Assembly (NCBI GenBank): GCA_951230915.1
Contig: OX579636.1
Location: 45,821,912 to 45,885,911, forward strand
DNA length: 64,000 nucleotides
Reading direction: 5' to 3'
Source: Antitrichia curtipendula
Taxonomy: Eukaryota > Streptophyta > Bryopsida > Hypnales > Leucodontaceae
How positions within the stretch are numbered: the stretch's first letter is position 1; each line of letters starts with the position of its first letter. Of this stretch, positions 26,320 to 38,673 are shown piece by piece. Position numbers and translations under genes: made by a program. Under the pieces are notes generated by a model. That model was not told where the DNA came from. It saw nothing but the letters and a program-made list of their open reading frames with translations, and made no database searches.

Positions 26320-28589
26320 TACCACCCACCCACCCACTAAGGGTGAGTTTTCATTAGGCCGCAATTCAACCACTACATGTGGTTGAATTTATTTTAGGAA
26401 AATGTCACAGGATTCTTTTATGGCCACTCCTATGTGCCTTCCCTCCTAAATTCAAACAAGTGGAAATGCAAGCCACTCCCATGTAGTCCACCCTACCTCC
26501 CAAACTCAAATTAGTGAGAACATAGTGGCTTCCTTGCCATAGTTTGGTCTTGTCTTACTACAACGTTTGAAGTTTGGCGACATAGTGTGCTTATGGAGGT
26601 GGCTCTTCATCTTCTAGTGTTTACATTTCACAAGAATGGCAAAGGTTTTTGGTTATTGGATTGCGTTTAGAAATTTGCTTACATTTTTTGCTCATTGATT
26701 CATTTAGCTCCTTATTGGTTGTTTGCAGATCTGGGACATAGATAGCAATTGGTTGTTGTTGAAGACATCTCATGCATCTTCACTAATTTCACATCAGTTT
26801 GTATTATGTTTTGGGACGGGCACGGGTGAAGCACAACCTTCAGGTCTTAAATTTTTACTTTTGGGAGCACATGGAGCAAAGTTTTCCTAGCACATGAAAT
26901 AGAGTACCATCTTCTTGTGCTGTTGAACATGGATAATTTTATGACACATGGGTTACACTTGATTTGACAGTTTAGAGATGGCCATACCAAGTCTATAGTG
27001 TACATACTATTTAAAGTTGGACAAGTTTGGGGTTTGTTAGAGATTAGTTTGTACTACTCTATATTCTCCCAAAGATATATTTTTATTTTTATTTGGTTAC
27101 AAAATAAGGTTTTGCAAAGATGGAGCCTTATTAAGGAATGTCATATTTTAGTCTTCTTTTTTGGCTATCATATAATTTACATTATTTTTAGGGTGATATA
27201 TCCTAATTTATGTACTATTTAAAAGCCATATGAAATTTGCCTTGAGAATTTTTGTTTTTTGGGGAATATTAATGTATACCTACTCAATCATTTTATCTTC
27301 CAATTATTTTATTCTCATTTATATAGTTTTTATAGTTTTTATAATTTTATAAAACTTATGCTTTATCAAGCACCTATTGCTCTATTATTATTAATTTTTT
27401 AAGAGGTATACAAGTATCTTTGATACCATGACTATACAAATAAGTCATGCCTTACATACTTAATTTCTTATCCATTATTACTTTGGATGGACGTCCATGG
27501 AGTTTATATAATTAATTTAAAAGTTCAAAATATGTTCATCAGGTGGGAAATACCACACACCCACCTACTAAGGGTGTGGAATTTCTTAGACTTCTCCACT
27601 ACCAGAGTTTGGTAATTGTTTTACAACTACCTCATAAATGCATCTCTTTGGATTTTTCCCTCTAAGTTAGTGACTACTTAGTTGCTTTGTATTACCATAT
27701 ATCACTTCTCTTGGTGTAACGGTTGGCTTTTGCTGGATTTGTGTGGAGTTTTGGAGTGACTCTTGAGCTTCAAGCACGTTGCTTGTCTACGGGAATGGCA
27801 AAGGTCGTGTGAAGTTTTAGTATATTTGGAATTGTTTTTTCACTTACTGCATTTGCTTAATTCATTATGTGATTTGTGACCTTTGTTTTTGTTTTCCTTT
27901 GTGGAAATTTAGGATCTGTAACATTGATAGCAATTGGCTTAAGCTGTAGACACCTAATGCATCCTCACTCATTTGACATTGGTTTGTTTTGTGCTTGGGA
28001 CGGGTACAGGTGATGCCGAGCCTTGTGGATTTCATGGAACAAAATTTTCAAGAATATGGACATCTCTTCCTTGCATTGTAGTGCTTTTTATTAATAGATA
28101 ATTTAGTTATGTTTTATGATACTTCTTTCCAAAGAACTATTTTTTACACTACTTGTACAGCCTGAGGTGAAAATTTATTTGATGTAAGATGGTTTGTTTT
28201 TAGGCCATGATATTTGTTTTGCCTCAAAGTTAAGTTGTGAAAAGATGGAACCCTATTATGGGGTGTTTCAGTCTTGATCCTTCTTTTTTTTCTTTAGCAA
28301 GTGTTGTATTTTAGTTTCTATAATTACACTACATATTGCTATGTGAATTTACAATGGAAAATACAATGAGGTTTGGCTAAGTCTAGGATCCCTCAATTTT
28401 AATTTTAATTGCCCAATTCCCATACATTTATTAAATGTCCCATAAATTAATTTAAAACATGCATACTTTGGAAATATTTATGCATCTACTCATTTATGGA
28501 TTTTATTATTTTATTATTTTTGGAATTTTTTTGATGCTATGAGCCAGTAATTAAAATTCTAAATTGTCCATTTTTTTTATCATGCTTCT
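26320..28589 (+). repeat. 1.2-kb tandem array, units A and B
   Basis: Unit A starts near 26320 and B near 27551, each with ACCAC(C/A)CACCCACC then CTAAGGGTG. About 375-420 bases in comes a better conserved core: GATAGCAATTGG, CATCTCATGCATC-like, and GGGACGGG(C/T)AC(A/G)GGTGA, with AATGGCAAAGG shortly before it. Units C and D follow at 46208-48100. The orientation given is that in which the core reads as quoted. There is no coding potential; it looks like a satellite or an amplified transposon part. The giant MULE is inserted in unit B at 28590-28599. Confidence 0.8.
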
Positions 28590-28599
28590 ACTATTTTCC

Positions 28600-28680
28600 A
28601 ACGACGCTAGCGTGCGAGCCTAGAGCGGCGAGCTTGTGAGCTGCAAGCGTGGAGCTTGTGAGCTTGTGAGCTTCTAAAAC
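28600..28680 (+). repeat. Left TIR of the giant MULE
   Basis: AACGACGCTAGCGTGCGAGC at the tip, then four or five GAGCTTGTGAGC-like words to 28672. The paired CTATGACCG and CCGTGGATT words lie further in (about 28776-28804), displaced by AT-rich sequence compared with the right end. Confidence 0.75.
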
Positions 28681-29111
28681 TTAAAAAGAATTAAAAAATC
28701 CCCCTAAAAACTTTTCAAATGAAAAAAATTTAATTTAACCAAAAAAATGCTATATTTAGTAAGTTATAGGTACCTATGACCGCTAATCCTATAACCGTGG
28801 ATTTCAATTAATTTTTTAATTGTATTCCAATTTTCATTTTCCAATGTCAATGGTCCAAAAATGGTCAAAATTTGAAATAGAAATAAAGAAAAAAGAAGAA
28901 AAAATATAGTATAAGAAAATTAAATAAACAACAAAAAAGATGGAAACAAAATTGGGCTTACCCAAAAAATGGAAAAAAATGACAAAGATAAAATCAAAAT
29001 TGGAAAATAAATGAAAAAAAAAGACAAAAATGTTCTTCAATTTCATTCCAATTGTAAATAAATGTAAATTAATACATTATAAATAAATTATCCAACAAAA
29101 TGTTCATTCCT

Positions 29112-32100
29112 CTATTCCAAGACTGTAATGATCCCTGCTTGAACTAGAAGTAACTTCAATTCATTGAAGCTGTAACTTGGTGCATGAATGAATACATCAT
29201 CATGGACATCCATCTTGCAGAAGTATCTAAGCAAATAATACAAGTGCTTGCAATTTACATATTGCTGGCGACCTCCGATTGCGGAAACAACCATGTTAAC
29301 GAAGTCCGGACATGTGCATGTGGGATACATACCCACTGTAATTCGATACACATTTTTGTTAGTGTCTGCCCCTGTCTCCAGTGACACTATTGCACCTAGG
29401 CCTGGAAAGGGAAGCAATGTCACTCCTACAATTTGTCCTCTAACATTGCTTGCGCTCTCCCACTTGTTCCTCTGTTCTGGTGTTGGTGCATTTACAACTC
29501 GACGTATGTTTTGATTGTTCCGAACCGTTGGATATTGAGTCGGATTTGGTGGCGACGGTTGATCATAGAGAACGCTTTTGAATATTTTTGACATGCTGAA
29601 AAGTCGACGTGGTGATAATATAGGGCTCTCTTGAAGACGGAAGCCCGCATGTTGCAGTAGCAAAGTTTCATCCCTATTAAGATGAGTCCCAGTCAAAATA
29701 GGCCAAATTTCAGGCACCTCTGGCCAATCAATGACCTACTTCCGCTTTGTGCCTTTCACACATTGTTCAATATCATCCCAACAGAACCAAAAATCAACCA
29801 CAACCTCACGCTTACTTCCGTAATCTTTTTTTTTTTCACAATAGGTGGGAGCTGGAGTTCCCTTTTGTCCCTTTGAAATTTTTGCCGTACACTTCATGTT
29901 TGAACCTCGCTCCTGAGCTTGACATTTTGCGTTTGATTTGTAGCTAATTCGTGCAATGTACCATTTTGATGTGTTACAATCACTTTCAAATGCAATGGGG
30001 ACATGCTGAAAATTGTTTGTTGCAAGTTCTCTATTTTTCCCCTCTGAAGACTTTAGAGAAGTCGACGTTGACCTTGTTCGAATACGTGGTTGCGAAAAAT
30101 TCACCTTATCAGGTCGATGTGAGTCTCCTGCATCGCCAATGGGCACGTCCAACTTCCTCTTAGTGCTTCCAAAAATCTCCTCTCCTTCCAAATGCGGTAC
30201 TCGAGTTCCAACACCTTCTGATCCAGGAAGTGTATTCAACGCTTCTGCAATTTTCTTAGGATCTCCGCTTCGTCTGGCTGCTCTCAATCTCAATTCCCCT
30301 TTTGATGGACCGGATCCACATGCATGACCCCTCAAATATGCACGATAATTAGTCATTTGCATCCATGCCCGTATGCTATCATCACAAGTGGCGTCAAACA
30401 AATTATTTCCCCAATTCCCGGACATTTGAAGCCACTTGTTGTGAATAGTTTCGGACAAATTGCACGAAGGCATGTCAGTCATCTCCTCCAAACTCAATCC
30501 CTGCAAAATCCAACAAAATGATACATCAGTTATCATGTGAAATATATTCCTTCAAACCCAAAACTATTTTTTGACATTCATAAATGTTAGAGGTTATGCC
30601 AACTTCAAAAAATATGAAAGACATTCCCCAAAACAAAATTTAAAATTACAATGCCTCCAAATAAACACTCATTGCTAAAAATTCCTTCTTTTCTATTACA
30701 TATAACTAAACAATTTCATTCCCATTTTTTTTTTCATTCGCTCCAACCTATCAAAAATAGAAGGTCAATCTGGTACCAAAAAACACTAGTTGGATCCGAC
30801 TATTTCCTAAGTGGTTCCAACTTCACCTCCTCTTTCGGGTACCTTCTACCAATTCTTTGCAATTTAAAAAAAATTGATAAAAGTTGTGATGTCTGATAAC
30901 TCTACATGTGATTTATAAAATGTATATATGATGGAACCCTAGCTTCAATTCTTTAATTTCACTCAACACATTTATCAATGTTTAAAAACAATATAAATGT
31001 CCAAATTTAAAGGCCACTTACCATTTGCATGAAACCGCCCCATTGGCGGTAGTGAAAATGCCAAAATGCCAACCAGTGGTCCAAGTGATGAAGTGCTTCT
31101 TTACTTGCAGCCCCTGATGATAACCACCACGACCGAATTGCAAGGTAACGGGTCTCGGCCTGTTCCATAGTCTCAGAATCTTTGTATTGTTTGCACATTT
31201 TGTTGTGTTGATGCTGAAATACATCTTTGATGTGCTTTTGTGTGTGCTTATGAAGAGAAGTAGTCCAATGCAACAAACATGTCCTTTCACGATTCTCCAT
31301 CTTTTCATTGGGTGAGCCACTGCCGTAGACAATTCGCATTGCATTCCAATTGGCCATAGCGCTATCTGCCATGAATCCATTAAAATTTGGGTGATCTACA
31401 CCGTTCCGTGACATCACATCATTCAAGCACCTCCAAAACAACACCTGGATCTCCGTATCTTCAGATTGCATATCACATGTTGAAATAGTCATGACCTTCT
31501 TGTATTCTGGATCATACACGTGGCAAGCCATCGTGGTCCACTCCTTCACACGCTTGACATGGTCAAACATCATCCACGCGTTCTGAAGATCACCTCCGGG
31601 TTGCATGCGTCGCACGAGGTCTACTCCACTACCAGGTCCTTTCGTGAGCATCTTGAAAACGTACACCTTCTCTTTGCCTTGGCCTGGAAAGACGCTCTCG
31701 TGTATAAATTCAAACTTTGACTCCTTCTTCATAGTCATTATGTTGTCGATAACCCCCCCTCGGTTGCTTGAGCGAAATGAAGAGATTACATTCCGGATGT
31801 TTGGACTACTCAGATACTGGAAACGATCCATTACCTCCTCTACTTCTTCATCCCTCAACATTTGTTTTTCTCCCTCTCCGTTATGAAACAAATAATCAGT
31901 TAGAAAGTCTTTGCTAGCAGATAGAGCAATGGCAGAATTAGTAGCCGTTGGTGTTTTTGCTACTTGCTCCACGATGACAACACAAATTTTTTCTGTTGAA
32001 TCTCTATACATGCCCTTTGCCACTGGGTGATTGTGATCTCCAAAGTGAATAGCTGCTCTACTCATTTTTGGATTCTCGCTATAGCAGTAGTAAATTCTAG

Positions 32101-33373
32101 CGTCACATGTACTGAGACACGTAGGTGTGACTTTGCAAACTTTGCAAACTAGAGTAGAATCTTTGGAGGGACTATTTCCTACTGCGAAAGGGAACATTGT
32201 ATATCCCGTCCATTCTGTTTCGTTCTTCCTACTAGCTCTCTTCAAGTAATCACAGTGCGGATTTTCACAAGTGAGGTGACCAGCGCAGTATGACTTACGA
32301 AACCTCAAGTTGTCAGTATTGTGTATGTTAGTAGTCACTACCTTGCACCACGGGTGTCCATCGTATCGCTTGTCCATTCCCTCCAAGTTGCGCGCGGCTG
32401 ATGAAGATGAAGAAGATCGACACGGAGGCAGCTCAAAGACAACATCGCCATTGAAAACAACAGGCAAGTACTGCACATGATGGTGCTTGATGATATGCAA
32501 ATCCATTGTTGACAACTCATTCCGAGAACGTTGAACAATAGCTAGTCTCTTCAAACACTCCATAATGCTTATACGGTTGCCTGGAGTAGGATGCAAAGGT
32601 GGACGTAGAAGTGACGACTGCGCAAGACTATTACATGGAGTTTCCAAAAATAATGGATTACCCATTGAGCTCTCATTTGACTTGGATGCAACTGCGCACT
32701 GTTGTTTCAGAAGTGTCAAATTAGGGGACTCTCCTTCTGATTCACTAGACAACTCTATGATTGGATCTAGCTTCTCGACTTTCACTTTCCGGAGAATGCC
32801 AGTACTTGGTAGTACCGTAAACACTTTGCGAGGTGGGCTAGATGAAACTGTGTGAACTATGTATGGCATATCCACTGTGGAATTATTTGACTGACGACTA
32901 ATAATCTCGGTGGAGGCACCCAGCATGGACAGGGAAAGTCCATAGGCTCTGTAATGTCTTACAGGAAGGTACCAGCAATGACCTTCTTCTTCAATGGACT
33001 TGACAATGGGAATGGATTGTTGCAACTCACCGGATTCGGACTTCCTCTCTTCTTCTACGTAGATAGATGACTCTACAAATTTGAAGCGAACATGAAGGAG
33101 GTGATTCAAGACTCTAGCCCTACCTCCTTCATCTATCGGAAAAACAAGTGGAACCTCGTGACCATCAACTCTAATACAAGCCATGGTTGTAATGCATGTA
33201 TGAAGTACTACAAGGGAAAATCCAATGTATGAGATGAGGGAAAACACACCTTCTTTGAGCATATGAAGGGATGTCAATACCAATAATGCAAGACATGAAC
33301 ATGATGAAAAGTTGGTATTGATCATTGATGGTGTAGATGGAGACAATTCTGCAACCGCCATCGAAGCCACCAT
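29112..33373 (-). CDS. MULE-type transposase, two exons, in-frame stop
   Basis: Exon 1 is 33373-31022 (784 codons), then a GT-AG intron, then exon 2 at 30500-29112, about 1,246 codons in all. Residues about 338-450 hold a Cys/His-rich region (Cys343, 363, 369, 374, 410, 413, 419, 423, 430 and HNH at 447-449), like the WRKY/GCM or FLYWCH-type zinc regions in front of many MULE transposases. The middle part (about 600-780) fits a DDE core: Asp in TCDMQSED (634) and in FMADSAMANWNA (670). A SWIM finger, TCTC...CKH, lies at about 1179-1203. The first 63 residues are hydrophobic and atypical; Met64 (33184) is a likelier start. A TAG at 29738-29736 (codon 1039) cuts off the SWIM part; one C-to-T change from CAG would explain it. 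The protein would cut and rejoin the element's ends in the nucleus. Confidence 0.75.
30772..30842. repeat. Hairpin repeat P0 (degenerate)
   Basis: GGTACCAAAAAA at the left, TTGGATCCGACTA in the middle and a final GGGTACC: a short, decayed copy of the hairpin family described at 40783. It lies in the upstream part of the transposase intron. Confidence 0.5.
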
Positions 33374-33955
33374 ACATGTCTTCTCAGTAACCGGATTTGA
33401 GAAAGGAAATGAATGCCAGGAGGCGGTGTTGTGACTGTTGTCAGAGGTTGTTCATGTTTATGAACCTGAGATGCCGGCACATGAAAGGCTTTTGAAATAG
33501 ATTCATATATGATTTTGCAAGAGTCAGTAAAAGCAAAGTGTCAGAGCCATTTAGCGATTTTCACGATTCATACTTTTAATACTGACAGCTCTACCATAAT
33601 GCCCCCAGGCGGCGTTGTCTGGATTCACTCATGCGAAAACAAATGAATGCCCAAAGGCAGCGACTTCTGTAGAAGTCAGTAACAACAAAGTGTCAGAGTC
33701 ATTTAGAGATTCACACGATTTAACTCTGAAATACTGACAGCGTATTCAACAACCTCTTTTTGAAAACAACTTTCAAAGTTACTTTAGGCTTCTGACATCA
33801 CCTTACTCCTTGATGTGGCATCCAAAGCTTGAAGGTTCAAGCTTTGACAACTTAAGTACAAGACAGTGCGTAAGGTAGAGCCATTTCTGTTTGTTTTTGT
33901 GCGAAGGCTGTGTGTAGTTGAAAGCAAACCCTTTGATGTAGTAGACACTCACCTC
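33374..33955. promoter_or_regulatory. Divergent promoter region with duplicated motif
   Basis: This is the gap between the transposase start (minus) and the acidic-protein start (plus). A block that begins AAAGTGTCAGAG, then CATTTAG, CACGATT and ends AATACTGACAGC occurs twice in direct orientation, at about 33536-33590 and 33688-33741. Each also has internal dyad symmetry (TGTCAG against CTGACA). The GAATGCC(A/C) and GGCGG words in front of each are also doubled. This is a plausible shared, bidirectional control region; function is inferred from position only. Confidence 0.45.
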
Positions 33956-36900
33956 ATGCTAGTAGAGACTTGGGACGCTCCAACTTCTAGTTTGCAGTAT
34001 AGAAAGAGAAGGAAGAGGCTTAGTTCCTTGTACTATTCATCCCGAAAGGCACTTACAAGATCTAGGATGAGTCGAGGAAGGAAAATCATGTCAAAGACAG
34101 ATGGGGTGACTGCTGGAGAGCTGCGCAAAGTTCTACAATTCAAAACTGCTGGGAGTGGTGGCGAGGACGAAGGTAGACAGCAAGTCCATCATGCACTGCA
34201 AGAAATGTCGGAAGACACGACCGGAGAACAATATCAAGTAGTACTTGAAGTTCCTGCAACTGTAAGAATGTTTTGAACCTTTCTTTATGTTTTAACGTAG
34301 TTAATCTTCATCATAGTCTATGCATTGTAAGTTCAATGGATATTACAAGTCCAACTTCCTATATAGTCAGACTTTGAATTCCAAGGATCACTTTTCTAAG
34401 GATCTTCATCATAGTCTTCATCAAGACTAATTCCACTAAAATCTGTAGAGACTGGAATTCTTTATTATTGTCCACATATAAGACATGAATCCTCAATGTT
34501 TTGAGGGATACTGAGTTTGTGAATGCAAAAATATATTCTAAGCTATAATATGCTTGGAATTGTTGAATAGCATGCACTTTAAGAATTTCTAGGGCCACTA
34601 TGAGCATCACAAATTCACAATACATTATTACATGATTTCTTCTCCACTTTTAGAATTTCAAGAAAAAAGTGTATCTAACGAAGCATATATAGTCTGGAAC
34701 CCTTGCATAAAAAATATGTGGGTTGGTTTAGGGTCTTCAGATTTCTTTCATTTAATATGATATGCTTCTATTAAAACCTCAGTTGGCTTACTGAAATATT
34801 TACTAGATGAAATACTAAAAAAAATATTTTACAGACAAAAAAACATTAATTATATATTGAATTTCCAATTTCTGTTGGATCTACTTATATTTATGTGACA
34901 TTAATCACTATAAAATATAGCCATGGTGAACTTTTTTCTTATGCCAATGTAAATATTACGGCTAAATGTTCTTCATGTTTCTTGTAAGATGATTGTCTTC
35001 TATAATTTCTTTAAAATTTAATTATAATAAAATAAGACAAATATAAAGGTATTGGGGCTAGGTCTTCCTTCATTTTATTACTACTACGTTTAGGTTTTGC
35101 TTATTTCTTTATTTTTGTAGAATGTCATTAATTATAAGAAATTTAAATCTTCTAGAGATGTATATGTGTTACTAAAAACAAGCTCAAAAACTTAATTCAA
35201 AGTTCGTAGTGCAAAAAAAAATTACAAATGGCGGTCAAAGTCATCTGAAATTTCAGGCTACAGTTCAAAATAACTTTTTTCCAGCTTCAAATGCTAATAT
35301 CTTTAAATCTGTAGGGTCAAATTTCAAGAATTTTTTACCACATAACCTTAGATAAATAAAATAAAAAATTGTACGGTTAGATTCTTAAAAAAGTATTTTT
35401 CTTCTCTTTGTTAATGAACAGAGAACAAATGGCAGTTTTGAGTGGTTCTTGACAGAATAATGGTCTTGGTTATTTTGAGGTTAGGGGGGGTTTCTTAAAT
35501 TTTGTAACAAAAGGCACTACATTCTTGCATTAAGAAACCTAATCAAGAACACTCCAGACAATACCTTGTCACTGTCAACAACAATCGGGATGATCGGGAT
35601 GATCAAGAACGATCGGGAATGATCTGATGATCGGGATGATCAGGAACAGTCCATAATGAGCGGATGATCGGGAATGAGCGGATGATCAGGAATGATCGAG
35701 AACGTTCTAGCTTCCAATACCTCACTGTAGTTGTAGCGTCACGTTGCTAATTCAGGATTTTCTATTTATTAGATGCCGCATACATGTTGATAAGGTTGAC
35801 TCTTACCTTAACCAACTGAAAATCTTCAGAATCCACACAAACTTGTAGCGAAGCAGCATAGCAGCATTTAGCAGAATCGATAAGAAGTTCCGGCTCCACC
35901 GGGCTGCTCCACGTCCAACTAGATGTTCATTAGGATGAAGATCACTGGGCTGCTCCAAGTCGAGTTAGAAGAGGCCCCAGCAGTTCATCTTCGACATTGT
36001 GCGAGGCTTTGTTTTCCTCCGAAATTCTAACGTGCAGACTGTCATCATGCAGACCACCACGACAAGGCGCAGCGTTAGGCATCGTCTTCTTCAAGAGGAC
36101 GCCTCGCAAGATTCAGGACACCATGACGCGCGTCCAATCAAAAAGGTGACAGTTCTTGACTTCTTGTATGAAAGTACTAGTAGGCGGCACTTCCAGTACC
36201 AGTTCTTGGAGGTGAGGCAAGGCTTCACCGATCCCCAGTCGGATCAGACTAGAGCTGCGTGAGGGTTTGGATCACCCCCCGAAACCGGTTCTTTGATGAG
36301 GATTCAAAAAATTTCCTCCGTCCAGCCAGCTGCTGAGATGCTTACTCGCAGCTGCTCAATCCTCAGCGTAGGAGTCCGTTCAGCTCACGCAGTTGGATGA
36401 CGCCTGCTTTCGGTGAATTATGCTTGGACGGGATCTGTGATGTCCGCTTTGACGGGGTCTGTGATTTTTGCTTAGACGTGTTGGCCTGCTTTCTTGAATT
36501 ACTGCTTGGACGGGTTGGCGCCATATCGATGTCGGTAATGGGTGGATCAGGATTTCAGAAGCTCAATTCTAGTCATAATCAAATTTGTTATAGAAGTACC
36601 AGTTTTCACAGGTACCATTCTTTTCACAAGTACCAGTAGCTGGCTTTCTCAAGAACCAGTTTTTGGAGGTGAAGCAAGGCTTCACCGAACCCCAGTCGGA
36701 TCCGACTAGGGCTGGGTGAGGCTCTGCATCACTCCAAGAAACCGGTACTTTGACGAGGATTTAGAAATTTTGCTTCGTCCAGCCAGCTGCTCAGATGCTT
36801 ACTCGCAGTTGCTCAATCATTGTATACGACAGTCATTGTACTGTATTCAGGTTGAAATCCAGATTAGCAACGGTTGCAATCCTGTAATTCAAGGATGTCA

Positions 36901-38479
36901 AATTTTAGAACTCAGATGTTTTCATGGCGGTCTAATTCCAGTTTCACGGCGGTCTGATTCCATTGGTGCTCAAAAGTGTTTTGTGCTCAGAAGTTAAATT
37001 TTAGTCATATTAATTGATCTTCTAGTTGGTTATAAATAAGGTTGAAAAAGGGTTGGATTTGTTGAGAGATTGACAATTAAATTACCAAATGATATACATA
37101 CATATCTCAAGCCCATGTCTTTATGTTAGTACCAATTTAGGGGGGGTGAAGAAGATCCTCATTAAGCCCTAGTCGGATCCGACTAGGGGTTGGTAAGGAT
37201 TTCCTTCACCCCCCTAAACAGGTACTAGCATGACGATCTCCTTTATAATTTTAAATGAATTTGTATATTCTAATTTGAAAGACTAAAATTTTTAAAGTAA
37301 CTAAAAAAACATGTATTTTCATTGTTCCTTTAAAAAACTAAATATAACATATAATGAAAAATGGTATGAGCAGTAATTATGCAAAGATAATCTGACTTGA
37401 ATCTTCCATAATTTTGGTTTTAGGGTCATGTTTTATAGAAATATGTAGTATCTGAAGCTTGAAGATGAAATGTGAAAGTAATATTTATTAAAACAAATGT
37501 GCATTTTTTATAAACACTTTTAAAATGAATGGATCTGTGGTTTGAATAATAATTACATGTTTTAAATTAATTCATTTGAATATTTTTTACAAGTGGGTGA
37601 AACCATTTTTTGGGGATGTACCTAGTGCTCTATAGCATTTAGTCGGATCCGACTCTCGTCTTGAGAGCACTAGCTTCACCCCCAGAAAATGGTTATGCCT
37701 TAAAGCACATCAATACTTTAAGTTCTTTTGTCAAGGCTTTTACTTGTATAATAAACTATGTTTGTGTAGGTGTGTGTAAGCTTAAGGTAATTAGCTTTAA
37801 AAGCATTCATTAAAACACTTGGGCCCCTTTCCATCTAAACAACTTCTTTTAGCATTTGTAGTTGATTTCTTGAGATTAGCGTTTCTATATATAGATTCCA
37901 ATATTTTTTTGTAATAACATATGTCGCATGTGAGCACTTCTCTACTTTAGATCAATTGTACACATACTTAAATATTATTGTTTTCTCATGTAGGTCCAAG
38001 TAAAACGAGGAAAAAAAGGACCAACCTCAGCCTCCATTATTCAGCAGGACATTGTCACGGTAGCAGATATTGGTGGCCCATCGCAGGCAATGGAAATGCT
38101 CCCTTCTCCTTCCAACATCGACATTTCAGATGATGATGGTGACGAAGAAGACTTGGTAAGCTTTAATGATATTATGGATGCTGCTGATCGTGCAGCAGAT
38201 GAGTTTGAGAAAGAGCCAGTAGTTAGTCGTTTCTTAGACCACCTGCGTTTCCGGAAAGGAAGGCAACCGGTGTTCTCTCAGGAGAGCTCAGAGACTGAGT
38301 ATAGCTCAGAGGATGAATCTTTTGCTACTATTACTAGTCCTTATTTTGAAGAAACTGGGGACAATGCAACTAGTACTCTTGTAAATGGTCCTAGAGTGGT
38401 CTTACTCCATTATAGCTCAGATGAGGACGTGGATGTTGATAGCCCTTTGATCCGGTTTACATCCTACGAGAGTTGGTAG
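33956..38479 (+). CDS. Acidic protein of unknown function, MULE cargo
   Basis: Exon 1 33956-34261 and exon 2 37994-38479, joined in phase 0 across a 3.7-kb GT-AG intron (donor GTAAGAATG, acceptor TTCTCATGTAG), give about 263 residues. The N-terminal third is basic (QYRKRRKRLSSLYYSSRK, RSRMSRGRK). The C-terminal half is acidic and serine-rich (DISDDDGDEEDL, SSETEYSSEDES, SSDEDVDVDSP). No known domain is recognised. The ATG at 33956 was chosen as the first in frame; later Mets exist. It lies 195 bases before the ParB-methyltransferase gene on the same strand. The basic-plus-acidic make-up suggests a nuclear accessory protein, which is inference. Its long intron contains four of the hairpin repeats. 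Confidence 0.55.
35575..35705. repeat. GATCGGGATGATC-type short tandem repeat
   Basis: Alternating words GATCGGGATGATC, GATCGGGAATGATC and GAGCGGATGATC, repeated about eight to nine times within the long intron of the acidic-protein gene. Confidence 0.7.
36196..36292. repeat. Hairpin repeat P1
   Basis: Arms from AGTACCAGTTCTTGGAGGTG to CCGAAACCGGTTCT, with centre AGTCGGATCAGACT, one base off the perfect dyad. P1 and P2 lie in a directly repeated segment of about 166 bp (36196-36361 and 36653-36818; shared CGTCCAGCCAGCTGCT), so they arose by duplication of one copy. Confidence 0.75.
36653..36752. repeat. Hairpin repeat P2
   Basis: Centre AGTCGGATCCGACT at 36694-36707, arms from AGAACCAGTTTTTGGAGGTG to CCAAGAAACCGGTACTT. 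Confidence 0.8.
37128..37228. repeat. Hairpin repeat P3
   Basis: Centre AGTCGGATCCGACT at 37171-37184. The arms TTTAGGGGGGGTGAAG and CTTCACCCCCCTAAA pair closely, and the outer ends are AGTACC and GGTACT. Confidence 0.85.
37593..37695. repeat. Hairpin repeat P4
   Basis: Centre AGTCGGATCCGACT at 37641-37654. The arms contain CTAGTGCTCT on the left and AGAGCACTAG on the right, inside ACCATTTTTTGGGG and CCCCAGAAAATGGT. Confidence 0.85.
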
Positions 38480-38673
38480 ATCATTAAGTCTTTATGTAAA
38501 GCCCAATAAGGGTGGTTATTTTATTAACAGTTTATTTTAATCCATCCATTGTAGTACAACATGTCATTGGCATTAAAGTTTTATGTTTATATTCATCATC
38601 AATTCAGAAGTTCATGATCTCTTATGAATTCTATTCAATTAGAACTTTGAGTTTATTTGGTTGGTCATTGCAA

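Noticed and set aside
33185..33373. Hydrophobic N-terminal extension of the transposase as a membrane or signal segment
   Set aside because: It precedes a better start (Met at 33184), has no counterpart in nuclear transposases and overlaps the regulatory gap; probably untranslated leader.
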